IMG/VR virus record: IMGVR_UViG_3300034101_004588
Location: 62,001-126,000 of that record
Strand: one strand, 5' to 3'
From: a virus
Length of the DNA stretch: 64,000 nucleotides
Shown here: piece after piece, positions 8,495 through 17,531 of the stretch
How positions within the stretch are numbered: the first letter of the stretch is position 1
Layout of the letters: every line of letters starts with the position of its first letter
Position numbers and translations under genes: made by a program
Notes under the pieces: model-generated
What the model was told of the DNA's origin: nothing
What the model saw: only the letters and a program-made list of their open reading frames with translations
The model's database searches: none

Positions 8495-9915
8495 TAGAAA
8501 TAAATTTTAATGGAAAATCTAAAAGTTTATTACAAATAAGCGGTGATATTATAATCATTTCTTTGATTAGAGAATATTTTTCAATACCAAATCCAGCTTA
8601 TAGATCAAACACTTCTTATGTATCTTCCCGTTTATATAGTATCACACCTTCTGGAAAGTTTGAAATAGGTTTATTAGGTGAAGTAATAAAGTTTTTAACA
8701 GAAAAAAACTATTCGTTTAAAGTAAATGAAGATGTTAAAAAAGCTTATAAACCAGGCATTCTTCCAAAAAATTTAACAGAATTAAAAATAGAGTACAGAG
8801 ATTATCAAAAAAAGGCTATAGTATCTAGTATATTACAAGGAAGAGGCGTTGTGGTTTTACCTACAGCTAGTGGAAAAACCTTAGTTATGGCAGGTTTAAT
8901 AGAAACCTTAAGAGAAAATATAAACAATAAAAATGCCTTAACATTAGTTTTAGTGCCTTCTATACAATTAATAGAACAAACCTATAAAGACTTTATAGAT
9001 TATGGTTTAAAAAATGTTACAAAATGGTCTGGCAATAACAAACCAGATCCATCAGCTAATATTATTATAGCTGGAACCCAAATATTATTAAGCAAACAAA
9101 CAGATTTATCAATATTAGCAAATGTAGATATTTTTTTATGTGATGAATGCCACGGTATCCGTAAAGGAAATAATATTAATAAAATTTTTAATTATATTCC
9201 AACCTTATACAAATACGGTTTTACAGGCACAATGCCTCCTTCAAAAATAGATCAATGGAACATAATTGGTAAATTTGGTCCAGTTAACTACGAAGAAAAA
9301 ACTATTACTTTAAAAAAACAAACCTATGTATCTAATTTTCGTATAGTAATTTTAAAAATAATTCATCAAAACATGCCAAAAGTTTTTATGAATTATTCAA
9401 AACCAGCACAGGTTTATCAAGAAGAGCTAGAATTTTTAATAAATAATGAAAGGCGCAATTTAGTTATATCTAATTTAGCTTTAAAATTAGATCAAAACAC
9501 TTTAATAATGGTTGACAGAATTAATCATGGTTTAATATTAGAAAAATTACTATATAATTTAAATGATTTGAACAAATCTATTTATTTTATCAGGGGTTCT
9601 ACAGATATAGAAGAAAGAGAACAAATAAGAGAACTATTGAATAATAGTAGTTCTTCTATTATCATAGCTATATCAAAAATATTTAGTACCGGTATTAATA
9701 TTCCAAATTTACATAATATAATATTCGGATCTGCGGGTAAAGCTAAAATTAAAATAATGCAATCTATAGGTAGAGCATTAAGACTGCATCCGACTAAAAA
9801 AATAGCTACTATATTTGACATTGCAGATAATACAAAATACGGCAAAGTACATCTCCAAGAACGAAAAAAACTTTATGAAAATGAAAAATATGAATATCAA
9901 GAAAAAGAAATTTAA
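8491..9915 (+). CDS. uvsW: UvsW-like ATP-dependent DNA helicase
   Basis: This is a superfamily 2 helicase of 474 residues. Motif I is PTASGKT at residues 124-130, motif II is DECH at 218-221, motif III is TGTMPP, and motif VI is QSIGRALR. The Q-tip YRDYQKKA lies ahead of motif I. T4 UvsW unwinds branched DNA and R-loops and helps switch from origin-dependent to recombination-dependent replication. The gene overlaps uvsY by 4 bases, and its 3' end overlaps the gp55 start region. Confidence 0.88.
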   Translation: MIEINFNGKSKSLLQISGDIIIISLIREYFSIPNPAYRSNTSYVSSRLYSITPSGKFEIGLLGEVIKFLTEKNYSFKVNEDVKKAYKPGILPKNLTELKIEYRDYQKKAIVSSILQGRGVVVLPTASGKTLVMAGLIETLRENINNKNALTLVLVPSIQLIEQTYKDFIDYGLKNVTKWSGNNKPDPSANIIIAGTQILLSKQTDLSILANVDIFLCDECHGIRKGNNINKIFNYIPTLYKYGFTGTMPPSKIDQWNIIGKFGPVNYEEKTITLKKQTYVSNFRIVILKIIHQNMPKVFMNYSKPAQVYQEELEFLINNERRNLVISNLALKLDQNTLIMVDRINHGLILEKLLYNLNDLNKSIYFIRGSTDIEEREQIRELLNNSSSSIIIAISKIFSTGINIPNLHNIIFGSAGKAKIKIMQSIGRALRLHPTKKIATIFDIADNTKYGKVHLQERKKLYENEKYEYQEKEI

Positions 9916-10552
9916 CAAAGAATTTAAAGATGAAATTGAAGAAGATCCTTTAGAGGAAATTATATATGAAGATGAGGACGACTTAGAAATAAGAGGTCCA
10001 TTAGCTTCTTTATTAGACAATGAAGAAGATATTTTAGGTGAAGAGCAAGATTCTTTAGAAGAAGAAGAAGAGGACGAAGAGGAAGTAAAAGAAGTTGTAG
10101 TTGATCTTGTTAAAATTAAAAAAGCCAGTAAAGAAAAGTATTATGTAGATCCTAAACAGTTTGATGAAGAAATAGTTAAATATTATGATTCTGGGCATAT
10201 GTCAGATGAATTGGCTTTGATGGTGAGCAAGATAGCTAATAAATTGAGCTACGCTCCCAATTTTATTAACTATACATACAGAGAAGAAATGGTTGGAGAT
10301 GGTATCATAAGAATGTTTAAAGCCTTGACTTCAAAAAAATATGACAGAGTCAAGGGAACTAATCCATTTTCTTACTTTACGCGTATAGCATTTAATGCTT
10401 TTCGTAACCGTATTAAAAGAGAAAAACATATGAGAGAGACCCATGAAAAATATCAAAGAGAGTTTATGATTATGTCTGATGGGTATAACAATTTATTAAA
10501 AAACAATCAAATAAGAATCATGAAAGAAAGAGAAAGAAAATTTCATGAATAA
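9875..10552 (+). CDS. gp55: Late-transcription sigma factor gp55 with acidic N-terminal extension
   Basis: The core resembles T4 gp55 (185 residues): FINYTYREEMVGDGI, then NPFSYFTRIAFNAFRNRIKRE. In T4 gp55 this is the minimal sigma-2-like part that reads the TATAAATA late promoter. Several ATGs compete (9875, 9881, 9890), all inside the uvsW 3' end and none with a clear ribosome binding site. The product is about 220-225 residues. Residues ~15-75 are very acidic, with runs of Glu and Asp, which T4 gp55 lacks. The C-terminus ends in a basic RKFHE and shows no hydrophobic clamp-binding tail like the LDFLYE of T4 gp55. Confidence 0.8.
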   Translation: MKMKNMNIKKKKFNKEFKDEIEEDPLEEIIYEDEDDLEIRGPLASLLDNEEDILGEEQDSLEEEEEDEEEVKEVVVDLVKIKKASKEKYYVDPKQFDEEIVKYYDSGHMSDELALMVSKIANKLSYAPNFINYTYREEMVGDGIIRMFKALTSKKYDRVKGTNPFSYFTRIAFNAFRNRIKREKHMRETHEKYQREFMIMSDGYNNLLKNNQIRIMKERERKFHE

Positions 10553-11597
10553 AATAAACAGTGTAGAAATAGGTTGTTTTTCAGATATACACATAGGATT
10601 AGCTCAAGACAACCCATTATGGCATGATGAAATATTAAAAATAGGAAAATGGGCATCAAATTTATATAAACAACAAAATATAACTGAAATAGTTATACCC
10701 GGAGACATTTTTCATAATCGATCAGAAATTTCTGTAAAAACTCTTTCTATAGCAAAAGAATTTTTTTCTTATTTTAAAGATTTCAAAGTTTATATTTTAG
10801 TAGGCAACCACGATGCCTATTTTAAAGATCGGAGTGACGTAAATTCTGTATCTTTGTTAGATGGTTGGTCAAATATAGTAGTAGTTGATAAAACTCCTAA
10901 AATATTTGAAACCAATTTTAATAAAAAAATATCTTTAGTTCCGTGGGGAGTAGATGTAGAAAATATTCCTCAAAGTGATATATGTTTTGGTCATTTTGAA
11001 ATTAATAGTTTTTACATGAATTCTTATAAAGTTTGTGATAAAGGAGAAGATTCTCAAAATCTTTTATCAAAAAGTCCTTTTATTATATCTGGACATTTTC
11101 ATCGTAAAGAAATCAGAGAGTATTCTAATGGTCAAATATTATATGTAGGAAGTCCATACCAACAAAATTTTGGAGATGCAGGAGACGAAAGAGGAATTTA
11201 TATTTTAAATTTAAAAGACAATTCTTATAGATTTTATAAAAATAACATTTCTCCTAAACACATAAAAATTAGTATTCAAAAATTAATTGAAAAAAAGATA
11301 GATGCAAATTTTTTAAAAGAAAATGTCTCAAACAATTTAATAAGTCTCAATGTAGACACGATTATAGACCCTCAAAACATTTCTCTACTATCAAATAAAA
11401 TACAAAAATTATCTCCTAAACTTTTTCGTATAGATTATAAAGAAGGTTCTAAATCATTAATAACAACCCAAAATTTTAACATAGATTCGGTTAATATGTT
11501 GCAAAATATTGAAGATTTTGTATTATCTTTAAATATAGACCATAAACCAAATTTATTAGAATATCTAACAAATTTATACAATAAAAATTTAAAATGA
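10545..11597 (+). CDS. gp47: gp47-like recombination exonuclease subunit (Mre11/SbcD family)
   Basis: This calcineurin-type phosphoesterase has 350 residues (T4 gp47 has 339). Metal-binding motifs are FSDIHIG (Asp14, His16), GDIFHNR (Asp54), GNHD (87-90) and SGHFHRKE. With gp46 it forms the Rad50/Mre11-like nuclease that processes DNA ends for recombination-dependent replication. In T4, genes 47 and 46 are close neighbours; here gp46 lies 8.1 kb downstream behind a glycan island. It overlaps gp55 by 8 bases. Confidence 0.9.
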   Translation: MNKINSVEIGCFSDIHIGLAQDNPLWHDEILKIGKWASNLYKQQNITEIVIPGDIFHNRSEISVKTLSIAKEFFSYFKDFKVYILVGNHDAYFKDRSDVNSVSLLDGWSNIVVVDKTPKIFETNFNKKISLVPWGVDVENIPQSDICFGHFEINSFYMNSYKVCDKGEDSQNLLSKSPFIISGHFHRKEIREYSNGQILYVGSPYQQNFGDAGDERGIYILNLKDNSYRFYKNNISPKHIKISIQKLIEKKIDANFLKENVSNNLISLNVDTIIDPQNISLLSNKIQKLSPKLFRIDYKEGSKSLITTQNFNIDSVNMLQNIEDFVLSLNIDHKPNLLEYLTNLYNKNLK

Positions 11598-12310
11598 AAA
11601 CAGAAATAGGAATAGGAATATTAGACTTATATACACCAGAAGCTTTAGAAAACTGTTTAAAATCAGTTCCAGAAGGTATATATACAACCATAGTAGGTAA
11701 AGATACTAATCAAGAAAATTTATCCGTATCTGCCCTTAAAAATTTATTAATACACGATTTTAGGAAAAAAGGTTTAAAATACTTTTTTTTGGTACATTCA
11801 AATCAAATATTTCCGGATTCAGAAATATTTGAAAGAATTGTTAGAAGAGCAGCCGTTTTTGGAACTTGGTTTTTAACAGGCCCTTCAGACAAAAATATAG
11901 AAACAGAAGACGATAAAGGTAACATTTTAAAAATTAGCACAGAATTAAACACCGAATTTTTATTTTTATTTTATGGTATTGTTAATAACAATAAATTTTT
12001 TGATGAAAGGTTTTATGCTACTAAAAATCTAGATGTTTTAGATTATATTATCAAACTAAGAAGCCTGAATCTTTATTTACCAGAAAATTATTATGCTACT
12101 ATTACAGAAAATATAAACAAAACTGTTACTTCTTTTTCTTATATTAAAGATGCTCCAGAACATATTAAAGAAAAAACAGTACAAATTTCTTATGGTTATT
12201 TTTACCACAAATACAAATACATTCCAGGTCAAAATGATCCTCAGAATAAATCTCAAGAAGAATTAACAAATCAATTAGAATATCTTCAAAAAAATTATGC
12301 AAAAACCTAA
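11594..12310 (+). CDS. GT2-like glycosyltransferase paralogue with degenerate catalytic motif
   Basis: The 238-residue protein resembles the next two genes in layout (GIGI-L start, CLKSVP, then a strand followed by DSEIFE). Where they have the metal-binding EDD motif, this one reads HSN (residues 68-70), so it is probably inactive as a metal-dependent transferase. It may be a structural partner or a decaying copy. It overlaps gp47 by 4 bases and the next gene by 14. It is the first gene of the island. Confidence 0.6.
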   Translation: MKTEIGIGILDLYTPEALENCLKSVPEGIYTTIVGKDTNQENLSVSALKNLLIHDFRKKGLKYFFLVHSNQIFPDSEIFERIVRRAAVFGTWFLTGPSDKNIETEDDKGNILKISTELNTEFLFLFYGIVNNNKFFDERFYATKNLDVLDYIIKLRSLNLYLPENYYATITENINKTVTSFSYIKDAPEHIKEKTVQISYGYFYHKYKYIPGQNDPQNKSQEELTNQLEYLQKNYAKT

Positions 12311-13106
12311 AACAGGCTTAGGAATTATAACATGCAATAGAGAAAATTTTTTAATTAAATGTTTAAAATCTATACCTCTAGAAAAACTAGATGTTATAAC
12401 AATAGTAAATGATGGTAACCCTTTGTCTTTTGAAATTTACGATAAAGACATACACTTAATCCAACATACCACTAATAAAAACGTAGGAGAAAGCAAAAAT
12501 GATGCTATGACATTTTTGTTAGATTCTGGTTGTGATTATATTTTTACCATGGAAGATGATATAATCATTAAAGATTCAGAAATTTTTAACAAATATATAG
12601 AAGCAAGTAAAATCACAGGATTACAACATTTTAATTTTGGGTTTTCTCAAAGAGAAAATTTAGACCAAAATTTAAAACCTATATTTAGAAAAATTATTGA
12701 TTATGGTAAAACTAAAATAGTTTTAACAAAACATATCCTAGGAGCTTTTACCTTTTACACACGTAAAACTTTACAAAATATAGGGTTACACCATTTAGAA
12801 TTTAATAAAGGACATGGTGATCATTTAGAATTAACCTATCGTGCTGGATTGTATGGACATACAACACCTTTTTGGTGGTTTGCAGATTTATATGATAGTT
12901 GGAATATGATAGAAAACCAAAGCAATTTTACAACAGATTCAGTAGTTAGAGATCCACAAACATTTATGCAAAATTTTAATGAAGCTCGTTCTATTTTTAA
13001 AAGATTGCACGGTTTTGATATATACCAAATACCAGACCCAGACGAAAAAACCATCATTGAAATTTTAAAACAAATTAAAAATAAAAATGGAATTTGTACC
13101 AAATAA
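12297..13106 (+). CDS. Glycosyltransferase family 2-like
   Basis: The 269-residue protein has a GT-A fold start (GLGIITCNRENFLIKCLKSI), a VNDG nucleotide-binding strand, NVGESKNDA, and the metal-binding motif MEDD (EDD 86-88). An FWWF-type motif near residue 190 may sit in the acceptor site. It should move a sugar from a nucleotide sugar to an unknown acceptor. It has no membrane segment. It overlaps both neighbours, which suggests translational coupling. Donor and acceptor cannot be told from sequence. Confidence 0.8.
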   Translation: MQKPKTGLGIITCNRENFLIKCLKSIPLEKLDVITIVNDGNPLSFEIYDKDIHLIQHTTNKNVGESKNDAMTFLLDSGCDYIFTMEDDIIIKDSEIFNKYIEASKITGLQHFNFGFSQRENLDQNLKPIFRKIIDYGKTKIVLTKHILGAFTFYTRKTLQNIGLHHLEFNKGHGDHLELTYRAGLYGHTTPFWWFADLYDSWNMIENQSNFTTDSVVRDPQTFMQNFNEARSIFKRLHGFDIYQIPDPDEKTIIEILKQIKNKNGICTK

Positions 13107-13896
13107 AATAGGAGTAGGCATTGTCACCTATAACTCAGAAAATTATTTTAAAAAATTATATCAAAGTATAGATAAAAATTATTTAAATGAATTGGTAGTT
13201 GTTAATGGTGGTGAAAATTATAAAGAAAAATATGATTGTGATTGGGTACAACATAATAAAAATCAATATCCAGCTCAATGCCGAAATGATTGTATAGGAT
13301 TTTTACTTGCTAGAAAATGTGAACATATTTTTCTTATAGAAGATGATATGATCATTAAAAATTCCAATATTTTTAATGAATATGTTAAAGCTTATAAAGA
13401 AAGTGGTTTAAAGTATTTTTCTTTTGTAAGTACAAGCCCAGATGCAGGTGAACCGAGCAAAAGAAACCCAAGAATAGTGATAGAATATAAAAATAATGTA
13501 AAAATATCCTTATACAGAAATATGTGTAATGAATTTACATATCATCACAATACAACTTTTGATATTAATGGTTTTTATGATCCAGATCCATTAATTCGCA
13601 ATGCTTTTGATGTAGATATGGCTTATAGAGAAAGCCAAATAGGACAATGGACCCCACCTTTTTGGTGGTTTCCTGATATATTTAATTCTGATGAATACAT
13701 AGAAAATAATCCAGAAGCACTTAGTCGATTACAAAATGCAAGACCAGATGGTTCAAGAGAAGAGGTTATTATGAAAACCTGGGAATATTTTTATAACAAA
13801 CATAAAAAATATGTTCAACAAATTCCAGATACCTCATTACAAGACACTTTAAAAAGATTAAAAGATATAAATCATGAATTTAGCAATAGGAATTAA
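13087..13896 (+). CDS. Glycosyltransferase family 2-like, paralogue of upstream gene
   Basis: The 269-residue protein is the same length as its upstream neighbour and shares its layout: GVGIVTYNSENYFKKLYQSI, VVNGG, CRNDCIGFLLAR, and IEDD (EDD 85-87). The PPFWWFPD motif matches the TPFWWFAD of the neighbour. The pair, with the degenerate copy before them, form a three-gene tandem family. Differences in the middle part suggest different substrates. Confidence 0.8.
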   Translation: MEFVPNKIGVGIVTYNSENYFKKLYQSIDKNYLNELVVVNGGENYKEKYDCDWVQHNKNQYPAQCRNDCIGFLLARKCEHIFLIEDDMIIKNSNIFNEYVKAYKESGLKYFSFVSTSPDAGEPSKRNPRIVIEYKNNVKISLYRNMCNEFTYHHNTTFDINGFYDPDPLIRNAFDVDMAYRESQIGQWTPPFWWFPDIFNSDEYIENNPEALSRLQNARPDGSREEVIMKTWEYFYNKHKKYVQQIPDTSLQDTLKRLKDINHEFSNRN

Positions 13897-14653
13897 TATA
13901 TTTTCAGAATATAAAAGACAAACCCTAGCAATAGAGGTTTTAAAAAAAGTAACAAACAAATATAAAGAAATAAAACTATATAATATTACATTTAAAGACG
14001 AACCAAACCAAGATGGATTTATTCATTTACCTTTATTGAAAAGAAATTGTCAAAATGTATTACCTTCTTCTTTGAAGAAGAAACCAATAGTTAAAGATTT
14101 TTTTGAAATTTTAGAAAATGTAGATTGTGATTATTTTTTGTTTATTAATAGTGATATTTTTTTAACAGATAAATGTTTAAAATTAATTTTTAAACAAGAA
14201 TATGATTCTTATATTTTTTCTCGTATAGATACGTATGATATTAATAGTATTTCAGATCCTATAATTCCAATGCGTATGGAAATAGCTGGGTTTGATGCTT
14301 GGTGTATTAAAAAAAGTTGGTGGATAAAAAACAAAGACAAATTTCCAGATTACATATATGCTGAACCTTTATGGGATATACATTACGCTTTAACCCTTTA
14401 TTATAATAGTCATTGTTTTATGGGGAATAAAGATTATTATATAGCCCATATTAAACATCCTTTACAATGGAATGATGAATCTTTGGAAAGCAAATATAAT
14501 GCACAATTTTGGGAAAGTTCACCTTTTCATAAAATATGGCATGATTATGTATACAAAACCTTAATTAATCGCCAGCCGCAAGGTCAATTTTTATATCCAT
14601 TACCCAATGAAACAGAATTAGAAGAAAAATTATTAAAAAATGCAATTAAATAG
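13874..14653 (+). CDS. Putative GT-A glycosyltransferase
   Basis: The 259-residue protein has a GT-A-like layout: a GINIF strand, then CDYFLFINSDIFL with an NSD (92-94) in the place of the DxD metal motif. A C-terminal half contains AGFDAWCIKKSWW and AEPLWDIHYALTLYY. These look like the acceptor-site elements of nucleotide-sugar transferases. It overlaps both neighbours. It is not clearly in a named family. Confidence 0.6.
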   Translation: MNLAIGINIFSEYKRQTLAIEVLKKVTNKYKEIKLYNITFKDEPNQDGFIHLPLLKRNCQNVLPSSLKKKPIVKDFFEILENVDCDYFLFINSDIFLTDKCLKLIFKQEYDSYIFSRIDTYDINSISDPIIPMRMEIAGFDAWCIKKSWWIKNKDKFPDYIYAEPLWDIHYALTLYYNSHCFMGNKDYYIAHIKHPLQWNDESLESKYNAQFWESSPFHKIWHDYVYKTLINRQPQGQFLYPLPNETELEEKLLKNAIK

Positions 14654-15290
14654 CTTCTATAATAAAATATATATAATTCACTACAAACCTTTAATTGATA
14701 GAAAAGATTATTTGTTAAATAAATTAAATCAGTTTAATTTGAATTCTTTAGTAGAATGGGTTGATCAATTTGATCCTAAAATATATTCTAAAAATGTTTT
14801 CAATTTACACAATAGAATAATGGCAGCCAATGAGGCTCATTGTTATTGTTATGAACAACAATTAAAAAATAATTATCAAAATATTTTAATATTAGAAGAT
14901 GATGTGGATTTTGAAAATTTAAATATAATTTCTTATTTAAATAAAGCAGCAGAAGATTTTATTAAATTAGATGGAGATATAGCTTTTTTGGGTACTTGTT
15001 GCGGTTTAACTGTTCGTAATATTAATGATTCTCAATTATTATATTATGACCCAAATTATGGTTCCCGGTCTACTGGAGCCTATATAGTCAATATAAGATG
15101 CACTTTAAAAATATTAGAATGTAGTAAATTAAATTGTCATGCAGTTGATAGAATATTAGGTGTTTTAATACCTATAATAAACATAAGATGTCTGTGGGCT
15201 GGATTGCCTTTAAAACAAGGTTCTGAAACAGGCAAATATAAAAGTAGTATCGTAGAAATAAGGGATCAAAAAGGTAATTACCCATTATGA
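14640..15290 (+). CDS. Glycosyltransferase family 25-like
   Basis: The 216-residue protein looks like GT25 lipooligosaccharide galactosyltransferases (LgtB/LpsA type): a KIYIIHYKPLIDRKDYL start, ANEAHCYCYEQ, and ILEDDVDF (EDD 86-88), followed by GAYIVN. GT25 enzymes usually transfer galactose or glucose to a growing oligosaccharide. It overlaps both neighbours. The donor is inferred only from the family. Confidence 0.75.
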   Translation: MQLNSFYNKIYIIHYKPLIDRKDYLLNKLNQFNLNSLVEWVDQFDPKIYSKNVFNLHNRIMAANEAHCYCYEQQLKNNYQNILILEDDVDFENLNIISYLNKAAEDFIKLDGDIAFLGTCCGLTVRNINDSQLLYYDPNYGSRSTGAYIVNIRCTLKILECSKLNCHAVDRILGVLIPIINIRCLWAGLPLKQGSETGKYKSSIVEIRDQKGNYPL

Positions 15291-15997
15291 AACTGTACAC
15301 AGTTTTTACAGAATCTCATCGTTCTTTTTTCGAAAATTATTTTTTTAAAACATTGCCTTTTGAGCCGCGTTTAGAATTAAGGATTTTATTTAAACCTCAA
15401 ATATGTAGTGGAGAATTTTTAAGTAAAGGTTGGAATCAAACGATGGCTTATAAAGTAGATTGTTTTATACAAGCTGCAAAAGAAACTCCAGATAATGAAA
15501 TTTTTATGTTTTCTGACCCTGATATTCAATTTTTTAAACCTTTTTATGATGATATATTAAACCATATGCGAAATTATGAAGCAGTTTTTCAAAATGATTA
15601 TTTTGGGGGTATTAATACAGGCTTTTTTGCTATGAGATCAAATCCAAATATTCGAGGATTTTTAAATACAGTTAAACATAATTTAGCAAATTTTAATGAA
15701 GAACAACATGCTTTTAATTCTTTAGTACAACATTTTGATAAATTACCTAAAATAAAATTTAATTGGAAAAAATTACCTTTAGAATATTGGACGTATGGGG
15801 AAAAAGTAAAAGAATTGGATACAAATCCAGTTACATACAGTATATGGAACGGTGATAAAACCTTTGATATACCTGATAATATTATTATGCATCATGCTAA
15901 TTGGACGAAAACTTTTTACCAAAAAAAAGAAATATTAGATTTAGTCAGAAAAAAACATTGCCTTAAAAATAAAGTAACAAAATTATTTGATATATGA
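15287..15997 (+). CDS. Nucleotide-diphospho-sugar transferase-like protein, copy 1
   Basis: The 236-residue protein has TVFTESH at the start, SGEFLSKGWNQTM, and MFSDPDIQFFKPF, where DPD (77-79) fits the DxD metal motif. INTGFFAMRSNP follows, as in the nucleotide-diphospho-sugar transferase group (GT77-like). The next gene is a clear paralogue. The two overlap by 4 bases. Confidence 0.7.
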   Translation: MKLYTVFTESHRSFFENYFFKTLPFEPRLELRILFKPQICSGEFLSKGWNQTMAYKVDCFIQAAKETPDNEIFMFSDPDIQFFKPFYDDILNHMRNYEAVFQNDYFGGINTGFFAMRSNPNIRGFLNTVKHNLANFNEEQHAFNSLVQHFDKLPKIKFNWKKLPLEYWTYGEKVKELDTNPVTYSIWNGDKTFDIPDNIIMHHANWTKTFYQKKEILDLVRKKHCLKNKVTKLFDI

Positions 15998-16647
15998 AAA
16001 TTAAACATTATACCTTTTTTACAGATTCTCATAAAGTTTTTTTAAAATACTTTTTAAATACATTTCCGTTTGATCCGGATATAGATTTAAACATTCGTTA
16101 TATGCCTCAGGAATGTGAATCTGGAGAGTTTGTTTCAGAAGGATGGAATAATACCATGAAACGAAAAGTTCAATATATTTTAGACAGTTTAAAAGAAATG
16201 GATGACAACGATATTTTTATCCATACAGATGCCGATATAGTTTTTATTAAACCTTACAAAAAAATTTTATTAGAAGAATTAGGAGATGCAGATTTAATAT
16301 TTCAATCAGATATTGGTACAGCTTGTATGGGAGTTTTTGCTTGTAAAGTTAATGACAGAACTAAATCTTTATTTAATAAATTATACAATGATTTAAGTAA
16401 ACATTACCATGATCAAGAAGGCATAAATCACATAATTCGCAATAAAGACCATCACCCAGATTTAAAAATTAGATTATTTTCTTACAAATTTTTTAACCAT
16501 GGCTTTTTAGGCAAACATTATGAAGAACAAAATGATGATGTTATTTTTCCACAAGACATGGTTTTGTTACATGCCAATTTTACAGTCGGTATTGAAAGAA
16601 AAGTAAAACTAATTCAATTAGCTTTACAGCGGTTTAATTTAAAATGA
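15994..16647 (+). CDS. Nucleotide-diphospho-sugar transferase-like protein, copy 2
   Basis: The 217-residue paralogue of the upstream gene shares TFFTDSHKVFLKYF, SGEFVSEGWNNTM and a DxD motif in HTDADIVFIKPY (DAD 79-81). CMGVFACKVN matches the TGFFAMRSN of copy 1. Both end in a HANFT/HANWT motif near the C-terminus. Tandem duplication followed by divergence suggests two related sugar additions. Confidence 0.7.
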   Translation: MKIKHYTFFTDSHKVFLKYFLNTFPFDPDIDLNIRYMPQECESGEFVSEGWNNTMKRKVQYILDSLKEMDDNDIFIHTDADIVFIKPYKKILLEELGDADLIFQSDIGTACMGVFACKVNDRTKSLFNKLYNDLSKHYHDQEGINHIIRNKDHHPDLKIRLFSYKFFNHGFLGKHYEEQNDDVIFPQDMVLLHANFTVGIERKVKLIQLALQRFNLK

Positions 16648-17531
16648 ATTTATTTGAAAAATATTATACTATAGAAAGTAATAATCCTCCGTATCCTTTT
16701 TATCATGAAGGGGACGATTTGGAAAAATATTTTATAAATTTTTATTTTAAAAACAAACAAGAGTTTGATAAAACCGGGTATGAATTTATACCAGTAAGAT
16801 GGACTATTATATATAATGAATCAGGACATTTAATACCCCAACTGCAACAAGATTTATATTCTTTAGATTCTAATAAAAAATATTTTACTATATCACAACA
16901 TGATGATGCACCACATCAAGTATTACCTCCTAATACTTTAAATTTTGCAGCCGGAGGCAATATGAGCAACACTATTCCTATACCTTTAATATGCAGTCCT
17001 ATTAAAAAACAATTAAAAAATGAAAAAGACATTTATTGTAGCTTTGTTGGAAGTGTATCACAAAATTTAGGAGGATTTTCTACTATAGCTCATCAGATAC
17101 GCATGCGTATGCTAGAGACTTTAGTTGAAAATTCAAATTATATATTAAAACCCAAATATTGGTCTCATGAAATAAACGAAAATAGGCAAGAATTATTTTT
17201 AAATTTAACCTCAAGAAGTAAATTTACCTTATGTCCAAGAGGATATGGGGCATCTAGTTTTCGATTGTATGAAGCTATGCAATTAAACAGTATTCCGGTT
17301 TATATATATTATAAACAACCCTATTTACCTTTTTCAGAAAAAATAAAATGGGATGAAATATGTGTTTTAATAGAGCATGAAGATACATTTAATTTAGATG
17401 AAAAATTAAAAAATATAACAGAAGATACACAAAAACAAATGCTTTTAAAAATAAACCAAGTGTATAAAGAATATTTTACTTTAGAAAAAATGTGTGAAAA
17501 TATATTAAAAAAATTACAAAATTATGTTTAA
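16644..17531 (+). CDS. Exostosin-like (GT47) glycosyltransferase
   Basis: The 295-residue protein has the GT47 exostosin signature. CSFVGSVS is followed by a RMRMLETL helix, then FTLCPRGYGASSFRLYEAM (Cys197 on), SIPVYI and a helix ending LEKMCENIL. GT47 is an inverting GT-B family that adds glucuronic acid, xylose or galactose in other organisms. It overlaps both neighbours. Its presence beside GT-A enzymes suggests a glycan with several sugars. Confidence 0.75.
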   Translation: MNLFEKYYTIESNNPPYPFYHEGDDLEKYFINFYFKNKQEFDKTGYEFIPVRWTIIYNESGHLIPQLQQDLYSLDSNKKYFTISQHDDAPHQVLPPNTLNFAAGGNMSNTIPIPLICSPIKKQLKNEKDIYCSFVGSVSQNLGGFSTIAHQIRMRMLETLVENSNYILKPKYWSHEINENRQELFLNLTSRSKFTLCPRGYGASSFRLYEAMQLNSIPVYIYYKQPYLPFSEKIKWDEICVLIEHEDTFNLDEKLKNITEDTQKQMLLKINQVYKEYFTLEKMCENILKKLQNYV

